Shown: positions 46,545 through 57,600 of the stretch, in pieces
How positions within the stretch are numbered: the stretch's first letter is position 1
Layout of the letters: each line of letters starts with the position of its first letter
Source of the DNA: Nissolia schottii
Taxonomy: Eukaryota; Streptophyta; Magnoliopsida; Fabales; Fabaceae
Length of the DNA: 64,000 nucleotides
Direction of reading: 5' to 3'
NCBI GenBank assembly: GCA_003254905.1
Contig: QANU01076562.1
Coordinates: 385,625 to 449,624, forward strand
Position numbers and translations under genes: made by a program
Notes under the pieces: model-generated
The model's input: the letters and a program-made list of their open reading frames with translations, nothing else
Told to the model about the DNA's origin: nothing
Database searches by the model: none

Positions 46545-47398
46545 AGAAGCTACCAACATTTTTGAGATATAATATTACAATAATTATATTTATTATATAT
46601 TTAAATCATGTTACTAATTAATGACTCAAAAGTTAAATTTAGTACATTCAGCTAAATAAATAAATAACATTATCACTAACCTACAAATATTATTATGTTA
46701 TTTTTACGCAATCATTATATATATTTTATACTTGAACTATGTTATCAATGAGTTAAAAAATTCAATTTTTTTATGAAAAAAAGTACAAATAAAAATTATA
46801 ATATGCTTAAACCAACTCTAATAAAGTGTCATTAATGAAAAATTTATTTTGGTAATGAAAAATTAATAAATTAAGCTTATTAGTAATATTAAATATATTA
46901 ATATTCAGATTAATCCTATTAATATTTTTTTTAAAACAAATATTAACAATAAATTTAATTTATTAATTTTTTTATCAACAAAATAAAATTTTCATTAATA
47001 ATACTTTATTAGAATTATTTTAAGCCTATTAAATTTATATGTATTTTATACTTGAATTGTGTAACCGATGAGTTAAAAAATCAAACTTTTAAGCAAAAAA
47101 GATACAAATAAAAATTATAATTAGAGTTATTTTAAGCTTATTATAATTTTTATTTATGATTTTTTTTTCATAAAAGTTTAATTTTTTTAACTCATCGGTA
47201 ACACAGTTCAAGTATAAAATATATATAATAGTTGCGATAAAATAACATAATAATATTGGTCGTTTAGTGGTAATGATGTTTATTTATTTAACTTGATGTG
47301 TTAAATTCAACTTTTGAGTCACTAATTAGTAACATAGTTTAAGTATATAATAAATATAATTGTTGTAACATTGTATCACAAAAATGCTAGAGGCTTAA
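46545..47398. mobile_element. Long-arm inverted-repeat element, about 0.85 kb
   Basis: The left arm, about 46548-46800, and the right arm, about 47150-47398, are reverse complements over about 250 bases. They share ATTATATTTATTATATA near the outer ends, GACTCAAAAGTT in the middle, and TATACTTGAAC followed by GAGTTAAAAAA inside. A third partial copy of the inner motif (TGAGTTAAAAAATCAAACTT) sits at 47060-47110. There is no coding capacity. The structure is that of a fold-back MITE and would make a hairpin RNA if transcribed through. Confidence 0.7.
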
Positions 47399-47569
47399 CA
47401 GCAAAGCTGCTTACTTCTAGCAGCAAAGATGAATTTTTTTAATTGAAGGAACCAAATTACACTTGTTAAAAAAATAAAAGAGATAAATTTTTATTTAAAA
47501 AGCAAGACTTCATGATTTTTGAGGATTTTTTACAAAAAAAAAAATAGACCAAAAATATGTAAAAACCAA

Positions 47570-47890
47570 AATATGGGTCAATTGTAAAATTTATAATTGT
47601 ATGGGTCCTGAAATTGGTGTCACGTGTGCCGATTTTAGGTTTTTCTTCTTCTTTTTTTTAATTTAAATTACCTGAAATCGACGTCATGTGTGTCGATTTT
47701 AGGTTTGTCTTTTTAATTCAAAATACTTGAAATCGGCGCCACGTATTTCGATTTCAGGCTTTTTTTTTAAATACCTAAAATCAGCATCACTTGTGCCAAT
47801 TTTAAGTTTTGTTTTTTTTTTAAATACTTGAAATCAGCACCACGTGTGCTGATTTTAGTATAAAAATCATACGTTTGTAAATTTTACCCT
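47570..47890. repeat. Palindromic-box repeat cluster 2 (GAAATCGGCxxCACGTGTGCCGATTTYAG)
   Basis: Five successive boxes, each of the form TGAAATCGGY...RCCGATTTTAG around a central CACGTG-like core, occur at about 47611-47639, 47671-47701, 47729-47757, 47777-47806 and 47829-47858, separated by T-rich spacers. Box arms differ by a few bases (GACGTC, GGCGCC, AGCATC, AGCACC) while remaining self-complementary, suggesting that the palindrome itself is kept. The flanks ('tatgggtc...AATTTATAATTGTATGGG' and 'CATACGTTTGTAAATTTTACCC') match the flanks of cluster 1 at 5090-5400. I see no associated gene. Confidence 0.65.
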
Positions 47891-48079
47891 TAACCCATGT
47901 ATGAGTATTAACAATTTTTCAAAACAAATTGTCATGTGTAAACCCCGATTTTTGATGTTATTACATGTATTAAAAATTTTAAAACTTATTTATGGCATTG
48001 GTTAGTAAAACCTAATAAATAAATAAATAAATAAACTATTATATTTGGTTCCTTTCTAATTTAGTTTATTACACTTAGG

Positions 48080-48470
48080 TTACGTTCGATTGCTGAGATG
48101 GAACTAAAATACAAAGACATTAGGATAAAGACATAACATATAAGACTAAAAGTTAGTCTTGTATTGTTTGGTGATGATATACAAGACAAAATTTATTGTA
48201 TCTCTATCATGTTTAATTTTGTGGTGACAAGATATAAAGACATGACAAATGACTTAAAATATCATTTGAGACTTCTTCTCACCCATTCATAATTTCATTA
48301 AAATTTTGTCTCTGTCCTTGTTCTCGTGTCCCAGTAAAACAAAGATACAAAAAATACATTATTTTCTTTATTCTTAGACACAAGTTTTTGTACTTGTCTT
48401 CGTAATCAAATAGGATTGTGTTCTTGCGTCACTGTATCTATGTCTTGTATCAGCAACTAAACGCAGTCAT
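48080..48470. mobile_element. MITE with TTGCTGA-type ends
   Basis: The left end GTTCGATTGCTGAGATGG and the right end ATCAGCAACTAAACGC are inverted, sharing TTGCTGA. The interior is filled with 'acaaagaca', 'agacataac' and 'gtctctgtccttg' motifs. This GACA-rich interior with short inverted ends is characteristic of abundant hAT-like MITEs in legumes, including peanut (from memory). No coding capacity. Confidence 0.5.
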
Positions 48471-48649
48471 GGAGATTTAAATGCCTATTTTGATAGTTAA
48501 AATTGTAAATTTGAATTATTTTAGTTTCTAAACATCAAAAACTAATTTTTAATTTATGAAAATATAAGTTGTAAGTAAGATTGTCTTTTAGTTAATTATT
48601 ATTTATTTTCGTTGTTTTGTATCATTTATTATCCAATTATTGTTATAGC

Positions 48650-49345
48650 TTTATGAGTAATGTTAGATGTACAACTCAAACGCTGCCCACTATGCTGCTA
48701 ACCCATGATTTACATAGTGATACTGAGTGCAGAAACTTTTGCATATATTCACACAAACTTTTTCTATACATGCATAACCTTTTTCAAATACGAAACTAAA
48801 TCAAATCGGATTTATGACGCATTAAATAACAAAAAGTAACTATCACACTCTCTCTCCATCTCCCTACTCACACTCTAAGCGTGTGGGCTCACTCTCTACA
48901 ATGCACAAACAATTTAAAGCATATGCACAAACTTTATTGATGTACACAAACTTTCTAACAACTAGAAATAAAAAATATGACAGAAACGTAAATAAAAACA
49001 AAATAAAAAAAACATTTGTGTTCACATATAGAAACTTTTAAACAAGAATGCACAAATTTGTCTATACACATGTACAAACTTTTAATCAACTAGACATGCA
49101 CAAACTTTTGAACAAATATGCACAAACATTTGAAAAACAAAAAACAATGAATATGAAAATGAAAATAAAAATTCTTTGATTTATAAAGAATAAGATAGAA
49201 ATGGAAAAAAAAATGATGGGAGATTGGAGGAGAAGAAAGAAAAAATAAAGAATAAGACAAAAAGGAGAAAAAACACATTATGGAGAGTGAGTTATACAAA
49301 AGTTAACAGATTTTGAGTTGTATACAAAAAGTTTCTCTAATCTTA
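48650..49345. mobile_element. Inverted-repeat element carrying TGCACAAACTT repeats
   Basis: The outer ends pair as TTAGATGTACAACTCAAA (left, 48664) and TTTTGAGTTGTATACAAA (right, 49310). The interior repeats the motif (A)TGCACAAACTTT or TACACAAACTTT at least eight times between 48745 and 49125. Very similar motifs fill 63640-64000, so the two loci probably belong to one transposon family whose subterminal repeats we see. No gene is inside. Confidence 0.5.
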
Positions 49346-49949
49346 TTTAATACGATAAATCAATAAAAATATGAATGATAACAAAATGAACAACTAATTA
49401 ATTTTTTTAAAATCATTTTAACTTACAATTTATAATTTTAAGATTTAAAACTCTTACTTTTGAATTTTAGATGACAAATTGACTCAATCTTTATTTAGCG
49501 CTTAACTCTTTGAAGGTACACATAATCGAAGGAAAACTTTACTATAGACATAAATCAAACAACTTATTCTCAAACACATACATAAAAATGTGATAAAACT
49601 CGTATACATGTAAATATATCTTGAATGAAATTGTGAAATTCATATGTATTGTTTTTTAATGAGTGTCTACAAATGAATTTTTAGAATTATGCATATAAAA
49701 AAAAAAATCTCTCACGGTTGAACCGGTAACAGAAGCAGCATCAAGATTTCTAAGATTGGAGAAACGAAACAAACCGCATTATATCCCCTCGGATCATATT
49801 TATTTTCCACGTGGCAGAAAATCATTGCTGATGCTAAATTTCATGGCCCACTAAACCAAAGCAACGGCTAAGGCCTGTTAAATCTTTCATAGTCTAGATT
49901 CTGGAACACTTAGTAAGGGATAAGAATACACACACAAATTTTCTTACCC
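49346..49949. other. Promoter and leader of the rhodanese gene
   Basis: AT-rich upstream DNA. The sequence CCACGTGGCA at 49808-49817 contains a G-box (CACGTG), a common element of light- and stress-regulated promoters; it lies about 140 bases upstream of the start codon. This regulatory reading is inference. Confidence 0.4.
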
Positions 49950-52900
49950 ATGGCAGGGACTGGTTTCTACGCTTCCTGCCTTTCCTCTTCCAGGTAACTA
50001 CTCTTCTTGTGTCTGAATTTTCCTTTAACATGATTAATTGTTTGTGTTAAAATAACAGTTTCATAACTTCAATTTTTTTCTGATCATGGTTTTGGTTGGT
50101 ATGGTCACAGAACCAAAAATGACATGTTTTTGTTGATTTATATATACCATATGAAGCAGTTAGGTTCTGTAATGTAACACTCAATCGTGCACCTTAAAGT
50201 TAGTTCTTTGTGTCTAGAGCATTCCAAAGGTGGGATGGGATGGTAGATTTTATAATAATAGTGATTTTGGCAGTTTTTTTTTTTTAATCCATAGCTTGAA
50301 TAATATTAAACTTTTTTGCATTTTGATGATATGGTATGATTATGATTTATCTTAGCAAAAAGTTCACCTTGGTCCTGTATTGACCACTGGGTTTGTAAAC
50401 AAATGGGTCAAAATTAATCAGCATGTTGTTGAATTTGGAAAGCTAGGGGAGCATGAGCATCTCAAAACTGCATGAAATGGAGGACCAAAAGAGATTCATT
50501 TTGCAATCCGTGAAACCTTAGATAACATGCTAATGATTTTTTCCATGGAATTTGTGTTGAAACTCTGTTTGATTGCTGATTGAACTATTTAGTCTAGTCT
50601 GCACAAAGGAGGATTATGCTTGTTTTGGTTTTCAATCATGTTTATGAAGAAATTATGATTTTGATTAGGCTATGCTATATGACTATTCTTACTATCTTTT
50701 CAGATTGATGTTTCCAAGTTAAAAGACTTTCTGATGTTTCAATGATTTCCTTCATATTTTAGCATTCTCTTCTTTATAAAACTCTCCAGACTCTCAGCAT
50801 TTACATAATTTGAAATTCCCTTGCATACTTAATCATATTGATGAACATGATGAAGGAAAAGTTTAGTTAATGTTTGAATGTCTCTGTGTGTACATGATTG
50901 TGAGGGATTAAGGTTGTCTTTTCAGCAATTTAGGGACATCTTGGTTGGTATTAAAAACTCACAATGCCCGGGCAGTGCCAGGGAAACTATGTGGTAGGAG
51001 CAGTCTGACAATAAAAGCAGAAGTGAAGTATGTTAATGCTGATCAAGCAAAGGACCTTGTAGCAGTTGATGGATATACGGTTCTCGATGTACGGGACAAA
51101 ACTCAGTTTGAGCGAGCTCACATAAAATCATGTTATCATGTGCCTCTTTTTGTTGAAAATCAAGACAACGATCCTGGTATGGAGTTCATCCTTTCAAAGT
51201 AATTTATATATAGATCCATCTTTTCTTTTTATGGCTTTCTTACTTCATCACATTCACTTTCTGTAGGTACAATTATAAAAAGGACTCTGCACAATAACTT
51301 TTCCGGGTTGTTCTTCGGGTTGCCATTCACCAAGCAAAATCCTGAATTTGTACAATCTGTTAAGAGCCAATTTTCACCCGAAACTAAACTTTTGGTTGTA
51401 TGTCAGGAAGGACTGAGGTTAGTTTATGATATTTCTAATTGTACCCAACTTTTCGTGGTCAACTTGAAGCTTGCATTGGCATTTAATTTGCATCTTCTCA
51501 GAATGCTTTTAGTTCATTTATTCTTTATTTATGATTGCCTTCCAAATTACATTCTTAGCTTATGAATCACAAATATAATATCATTATGTACAGTTAGATG
51601 AATGTGAATCTGGAGATGTAGTCTTGTTCTGACTTTTCATTATCAATTGGACACTATAGTGTCGTTTGACCTATTTAGCCGATCCTATCGAGTGGCACGA
51701 GACTTAGATGATGTTGTTTTTCTAAATGGTCATTAGCTGCGGAAGAGTTGTTTGCAGTATTGTCCTAATAGGGAATGAGGGATATAGGATACCCATGTGT
51801 TTGGAGTTTCCTTTGCACGTAACATGGAAATAAAAACTCATCCAGAAGAGTTTTAGTGATAAATAAACATTTATATCACTTTGACAAAATAGCTTATATT
51901 TAAGATGATTTGGTTTTTGACAAGAAGAACCACATTATCTATTCCTGGCAATGCATTAATGGAATGTTGTCAATTTTTCAAGTTGAATAAGATGCATAGC
52001 TTATGTTGATAAGGCCTTGATCTGAGGTTAACTTTTTTCTGTATGAAGGAAGAAGGTTCCCTACTGTTGAATAGAAAAACAAGATCAAGCTTCGTAATTT
52101 GTATGTAAATTATTATGACATGTGTCGAGCATCTATAGATCCCAATTAAGCTGTATGGTTTTTTGGACATAGTATTTCAAATAATTGAATACTTGTTGGA
52201 AATAATTCCTAGTCTAGGGTAGTTTTGCTTGGAAATAATACTTTGTAAGATATACTTATGCCAAGCTTCTCAATCATGTCAGCTAGAAAACGGCACAAAA
52301 ATTTCCAAGTTCAAGCCCAACGAAACTTATTAGGCTACATAACCCATGTTTAAAGCAATAAACTAGTTTTGTTTGTTTACATTCCGAACAGAGGAGCACA
52401 AGATTTTGAATCCATTCTCAAGAAATGTTTCATTCTGGCATTATCCATAATATTTATCCCTTTAATATAACCTACCTAAATATATACAATGAATTCCATG
52501 CTCTGCATAAATGTTTTTAGTGCCAAGGTCCCCACCTCTTTAACTACTTATGGAAACAAGTTGAGAATCCATCATCCGAACATGTTAAGAGGCCTTTCAA
52601 GTAGTGGAATTTCATGGCGGCATCATTAAAATGGAAGCTAGAATACTGCCTTAGCAGAGATTATATGCATAAGGTTTTATAGGTTGGAATAACAAAAGGT
52701 GAGCTGAAGCTGACCTCATTTTTCTCTTGCAAACCACCTTAAGGCATTTTCAGTAATTGACCTTTGAAGGTAATTGAGAATTGATAAATGCATGCGATAA
52801 GAAACATCACCAATTTCTCTGTGAATTGTTTTCTGCTTTCAAGACTAGATCGAGTTACCTGTAAGATACCAACAAAGGCATACACAGTGTTACGAATAAA

Positions 52901-53533
52901 TCTTTCAGATGATAGAGTTGACATTGGTAAATTACTCAACTTCTTGAGGACTTCAAGATGCCTTATGATAAAAAGATGAATCAAATTTGTATAGATTTGC
53001 TTAAGTTTCAGTGTAAATTTGCATTTGGTTTTATTACCCTGATCCAAGCATTTGAGATTTTCTTTAATCTTTGATGTCAAGGTCTGCTGCGGCAGCAAAT
53101 AAATTAGAGCAAGCCGGTTTCGGGAATGTTGCATGCATAACATCTGGCCTTCAGACTGTAAAACCAGGTCTATCAATTCATTGACTCTTTTTTATCTTCT
53201 CTCAAAAGAAAAACGAATCAACTTATCTTGTGGGATAAATATTGAAATATTTCCTTTCTGCAGGGACTTTTGAATCTGTTGGCTCCAAGGAGTTGCAGGA
53301 TGCAGGCAAAGCTGGTTTGGTGACAATCCAAGGGCAAATCTCAACCGTATTGGGAACTGTTCTTATTTGTAAGTGTTTTTCTTTTTTTAATGTCTTTTAT
53401 CACAATTTCGTAATGCATGTATTGAATTTCCTTTGTCTTACTCTAATGGAATGAATTTACAGGTGCACTTCTATTCATTACCTTCTTCCCTGATCAAGCA
53501 GAGAAGATATTTCAACTGGCCCCTTCAGGCTAA
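49950..53533 (+). CDS. STR9: Rhodanese-like domain protein 9, chloroplastic (STR9)
   Basis: Six exons, 49950-49993, 50926-51176, 51267-51417, 53082-53167, 53264-53368, 53463-53533, join in frame to 235 residues. After a plastid transit peptide (MAGTGFYASCLSSS..., about 45 residues) comes a single rhodanese domain (about residues 50-185): DVRDKTQFERAHIKSC, FFGLPFTKQNPEF and the active-site loop VVCQEGLRSAAAA, where the Cys with the CxxGxR-type loop is the sulfur-accepting residue. The C-terminus has a membrane-span candidate (STVLGTVLICALLFITFF) and ends SG. It strongly resembles Arabidopsis At2g42220, a thylakoid-associated protein from memory; the substrate is unknown. The gene lies between the OEP16-3-like and TBCCD1 genes, as in Arabidopsis, with the PATRONUS-like gene interposed. 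Confidence 0.92.
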
Positions 53534-53552
53534 GCCCAAAAATTCCATTAGC

Positions 53553-53574
53553 TATATATATATATATATATATA
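53553..53574. repeat. (AT)n microsatellite in the STR9 3' UTR
   Basis: Eleven uninterrupted TA units begin about 20 bases after the stop codon of the rhodanese gene. Possibly length-polymorphic. Confidence 0.9.
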
Positions 53575-54652
53575 GTCTTTCCTGATTTTGTATGACCCCC
53601 CATTCATTGTGCAAGTAGCGTAGTTGACGAATGTGGGATTAGAATTAAGGAACGTGGAAACATGAAATATGAAATGATGGAAGAGTTAGCAACGTAATAC
53701 TCATTAAGCAATGCACGTCCCACTTTTATTATTTAAGATACCAGTTATTTGAAATATAAGTTCGTGGGACAAAAGGTTGAGTGGTATTCCTTGTACTAGG
53801 TGGCAGAAGAACTCCCTAGATTGCCTTCATCTGTATTCTGTTGGTGTGGTTTCAATTTTTTTAGTTAATTCATAATTGATGGGTAATTGGATGACTTCGC
53901 TACGAAGGCGTAAGGCGTTGGTCACGGAATGAATCAGTTTAAGTTTGAACTTTCAATCAATTCCGACATTGTGAAGAACTAAACATAAACCAACATCTAC
54001 TACTACGATGCTACTCCCATGTCATTATTAAGCAATTTTAACCACCGTCACTATTCACGGCTCCCCTCCAACCGTGGAAATTATGACATAATATTTGTGG
54101 AACCTACCACATAAATTTATTGGGTATAAAGTTCATACATACAGAGATTAATAAGCATTTTACATTGAACCAAAATTAAATCATTCATTGCTCTAAAGCT
54201 ATCTACAACACATAGTCGATCATTACTTCTAAATCAGACACCCTCATGTCACCCTGAATTCACATAGCGAAAGGACCACATCAGAAACCCGAAGAGTTCA
54301 ATTTAATGGAAAAACTCGGAGTTGGAAACCAGCAGTACACTAGATCTTGGCAGGAAGGAAATTTTCACAAAAGGCAATTAATTTATGCTTAACAAAATAT
54401 TACAGTAATTATTTTCACAAACAAACAAAAAATTACAATCAGATTAGCAATTGTATTTATCCATTCCATTCTGTGCACCGGTGATGTCACCGCATAAATG
54501 GGTGGGCATTCTAATTCACGTCTTCTGATCACAGCTACCTATGGGGCCAATAGAATTGGCAAGAGGAATTGAAGAGGAGGTTCAAAAAAGGAAACCAGAA
54601 ACCTTGGTCCTATACCTTCATTAACTGTGCCACTGCATTGTCCAACGAAAGA
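53575..54652. other. Intergenic between converging STR9 and TBCCD1
   Basis: Contains the 3' UTRs of the two convergent genes. No gene or repeat of note, apart from scattered AT-rich runs. Confidence 0.45.
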
Positions 54653-57600
54653 TTAATCACCTTGTAGACAGTAAAGCTGACGAATGTTGCCAGAAGCTGC
54701 CGCAAAAGAGGACAAATTATTAGCAATATCGTTCAGCCAGATCTAAAACAACCACAAAACCCCTTTGATTGCAATATACCGCTCATTAGCTGAAATGTTC
54801 ATTATAAAATATCTGAAACCAATGTTATCCTATGATATAAACGTGGATGTGTGAATGCTTAGATCAGAGGAACATAACCAAAGTGATTCTCGTTCGATCT
54901 GCTCAACTCAATGCAGGTGTTCCTTAACGCAGAGGAAAATTAAATTCACGAAAAGCTAAAATCACTTAATAAATAATGCAACTTTGAAAAGTGAATATTG
55001 CTAACTAATATGGCTAATCAAATATGAGTAATTACAAAAATTAGAAAACAAAGAGGGTTGCATGATTAAAACTTCAGCGAGATCATGACACAATTGACGT
55101 TAAACAATTTTTTATCCAAAGCACAGGCAGACACACAAAAAGGCCAATGCCATATCAATATAAAATGCAGAAATCTTTGGTACCCTTGCCCAGTTTCAGT
55201 AATGGTAAATGTTGGGTGATTGCTGAGCGAATATCAATATAGAACATAATGGTCAATACTGTAGGAGTTACTGCAATAAAAGGTGCCATAGAAATCTCCA
55301 CAAAACATTTGCCAGAGATGACATAAATAAATTGTTTAAATTTGCAGACAAAGAGCTCCTTGTAAAGGTGAAAGTAAAATGTTGGAATTAAAGGCATTAA
55401 TGAAAAAGAATGACAGTTACCATATAACCAGTCCTTGAAGTACACATGGAGCGCTGATGACAATTCCCGTTTACGACTATCTTCCAAAGGTGCTTCCCGT
55501 AAGAGCTGCCTTATCTCCCCTAAATTTTTTTGCTGAAGTAGAGATAAATTTTCATTCAATTCAACAGTAAATTGAAACATAATTCACTCAAATACAGCTC
55601 TTTAAAGTTTGAACACTATAAATTTGGAAATCCGATACTAATATATTCATCAATTAACACTGTACAGAGTGTAGACATACATTTCTTTGCTGAGACATCA
55701 TATAAGCATCTGGTAATGTGAATGGGTTGCCTTTTGTAGACCCAGTGGACTCTTCTCCAAGCCAGTTTGGAATCTGCACACCAACAATGTCAACATAAAA
55801 ATGGTATTACTAAACTACTAAGAAAGAAATATACACATTGACCATTCTTCATCTGCAAAAATTATAAGAGAAACACATATGATACGAGCCAATAGTTAAC
55901 AAATTTAAAGCTTTTGTGACTGTGCTTAAAGGAAAAGTATAAATCTTTGCTTCCTCCTATTAGTAACTATAAAAGAATAACAGACATACCACAAAATCTG
56001 TGAACTGATCAGGGTCCACCCGTGTAGCCAACTCTGATTGAACATCAGAGACACCTGCTGGGTGAGATAATGAATCATGAGGATCAACCATGCCCAATGC
56101 TATAGGTTCATCCCATCGGTTCACCATGGGCAGAATTCCAACTTCATTCATATGCTCCTCCAATTGTGAGTAAAAAGTATTATAGGGAGCCACCTGTTAA
56201 CATTATGAGATAAATAGTCTTGAAACAATAAGTCCAGGTTATAAGAGTGAGGATTCTAAAGAAAAATATGCATAGGATTTTGCTAACAAAGGCCCTAAGG
56301 GCACTTGTTAAGAAAACATAAATGGTAAGTTTGTATTGAAAAATACAAAACTTATGTGCTTTCAAGGACATTGAAGCTTTATAAAACTTACTATTTTAGC
56401 TTCCTTAGCAAAACTCAATAAAATATATAGGCAAAAAATAGACCTTTGTAAGGCACAAACTAAACACCCCTATTCGTAGCAAACTCGACGAATGGTTAAG
56501 AAATCTGAAGGATAAATGCTCTTTTAAGAATGTCAAATACACTAATCTTGCAAGACTTTTATGAGTGTATCCATTTTATCGCTTCAAGCTTAACAATGGG
56601 GCTAAATTTCTTTTAATTTTTTCTCTGCCTCTATTAATCACACCTTATCACTAAAATATAGGGCATAGACTCTGTGCCCAGTTTTAAAATTTAACAATCA
56701 AAATACTAGCAGTTAATGGCAAATAAGAATCCAAAAACAAGCTCTAAGTATCTCTACTTAAGCCAATCCAACTATTTCAGTAATTTGTGCATCACTATCA
56801 TGTGATTTGATAGTACCACTACGGTCATAAATGGATGGCCAGTATTTACAGTGATCTCATTTATTTCAGCACCTTTAAGAAAAAATTTAGTAATAAACAA
56901 GGGCACAAGGCCAAAAGGGCATCCCGAGGATTAAGATATTATGATGTATTGACATTTCAATCTTGATCCTAATTCTAGAAACTACATATGTGGCAGCAGG
57001 AAGAATAAGATGACTACATTTTAAAAAAATGAACAATACTATACATTATAAATTTATATAACCAAGAAAGTTGCAGCATTGAACACTTAGAGCCAAGCTA
57101 GGCTAGATCATACAATACACCAGGGATATCACAAATCAATCACTTTGCATTTTTGTAGGGGATCTCATATAAGGGCCTATACACAATTCTGAAATTTCAT
57201 AGTTACTTTCTCATGTAAGAAGAAACATGGAAGATCACCAACTGGCCAGCAACTTCAGAAATCATACAACAGTGAATGAAGAAGCTCACCTGCAGCTTAT
57301 GGTTATCACCAACAATAAGAGGCTGCTGGTTCACTCCCAAAAAGAAAACACATTCACGGCAGTTAGCAATGCAAATACGCTTTGCTGCAACAATGACATG
57401 CACTCGTTCACAGTGTTCTACTCTTACAGCCTGTCAAAGAGAAACGAAATGTGGAGATCATCTTCTTTCCTGGAAATGAAGTGCCAGCTATTCTAACAGA
57501 TATGGTAGGCTGAAGATCAATAAATGTTTCCTGGTAGTCAAATATTGTTACGTGTGATGCATGGAAAACCAGTTTAGGTAAAACTCATTGATGATGTGAT

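Noticed and set aside
47570-47890. Palindromic boxes read as transcription terminators or a CRISPR array
   Set aside because: This is a plant nuclear genome; spacers are T-rich and not unique sequence, the boxes differ from each other, and no cas genes exist.
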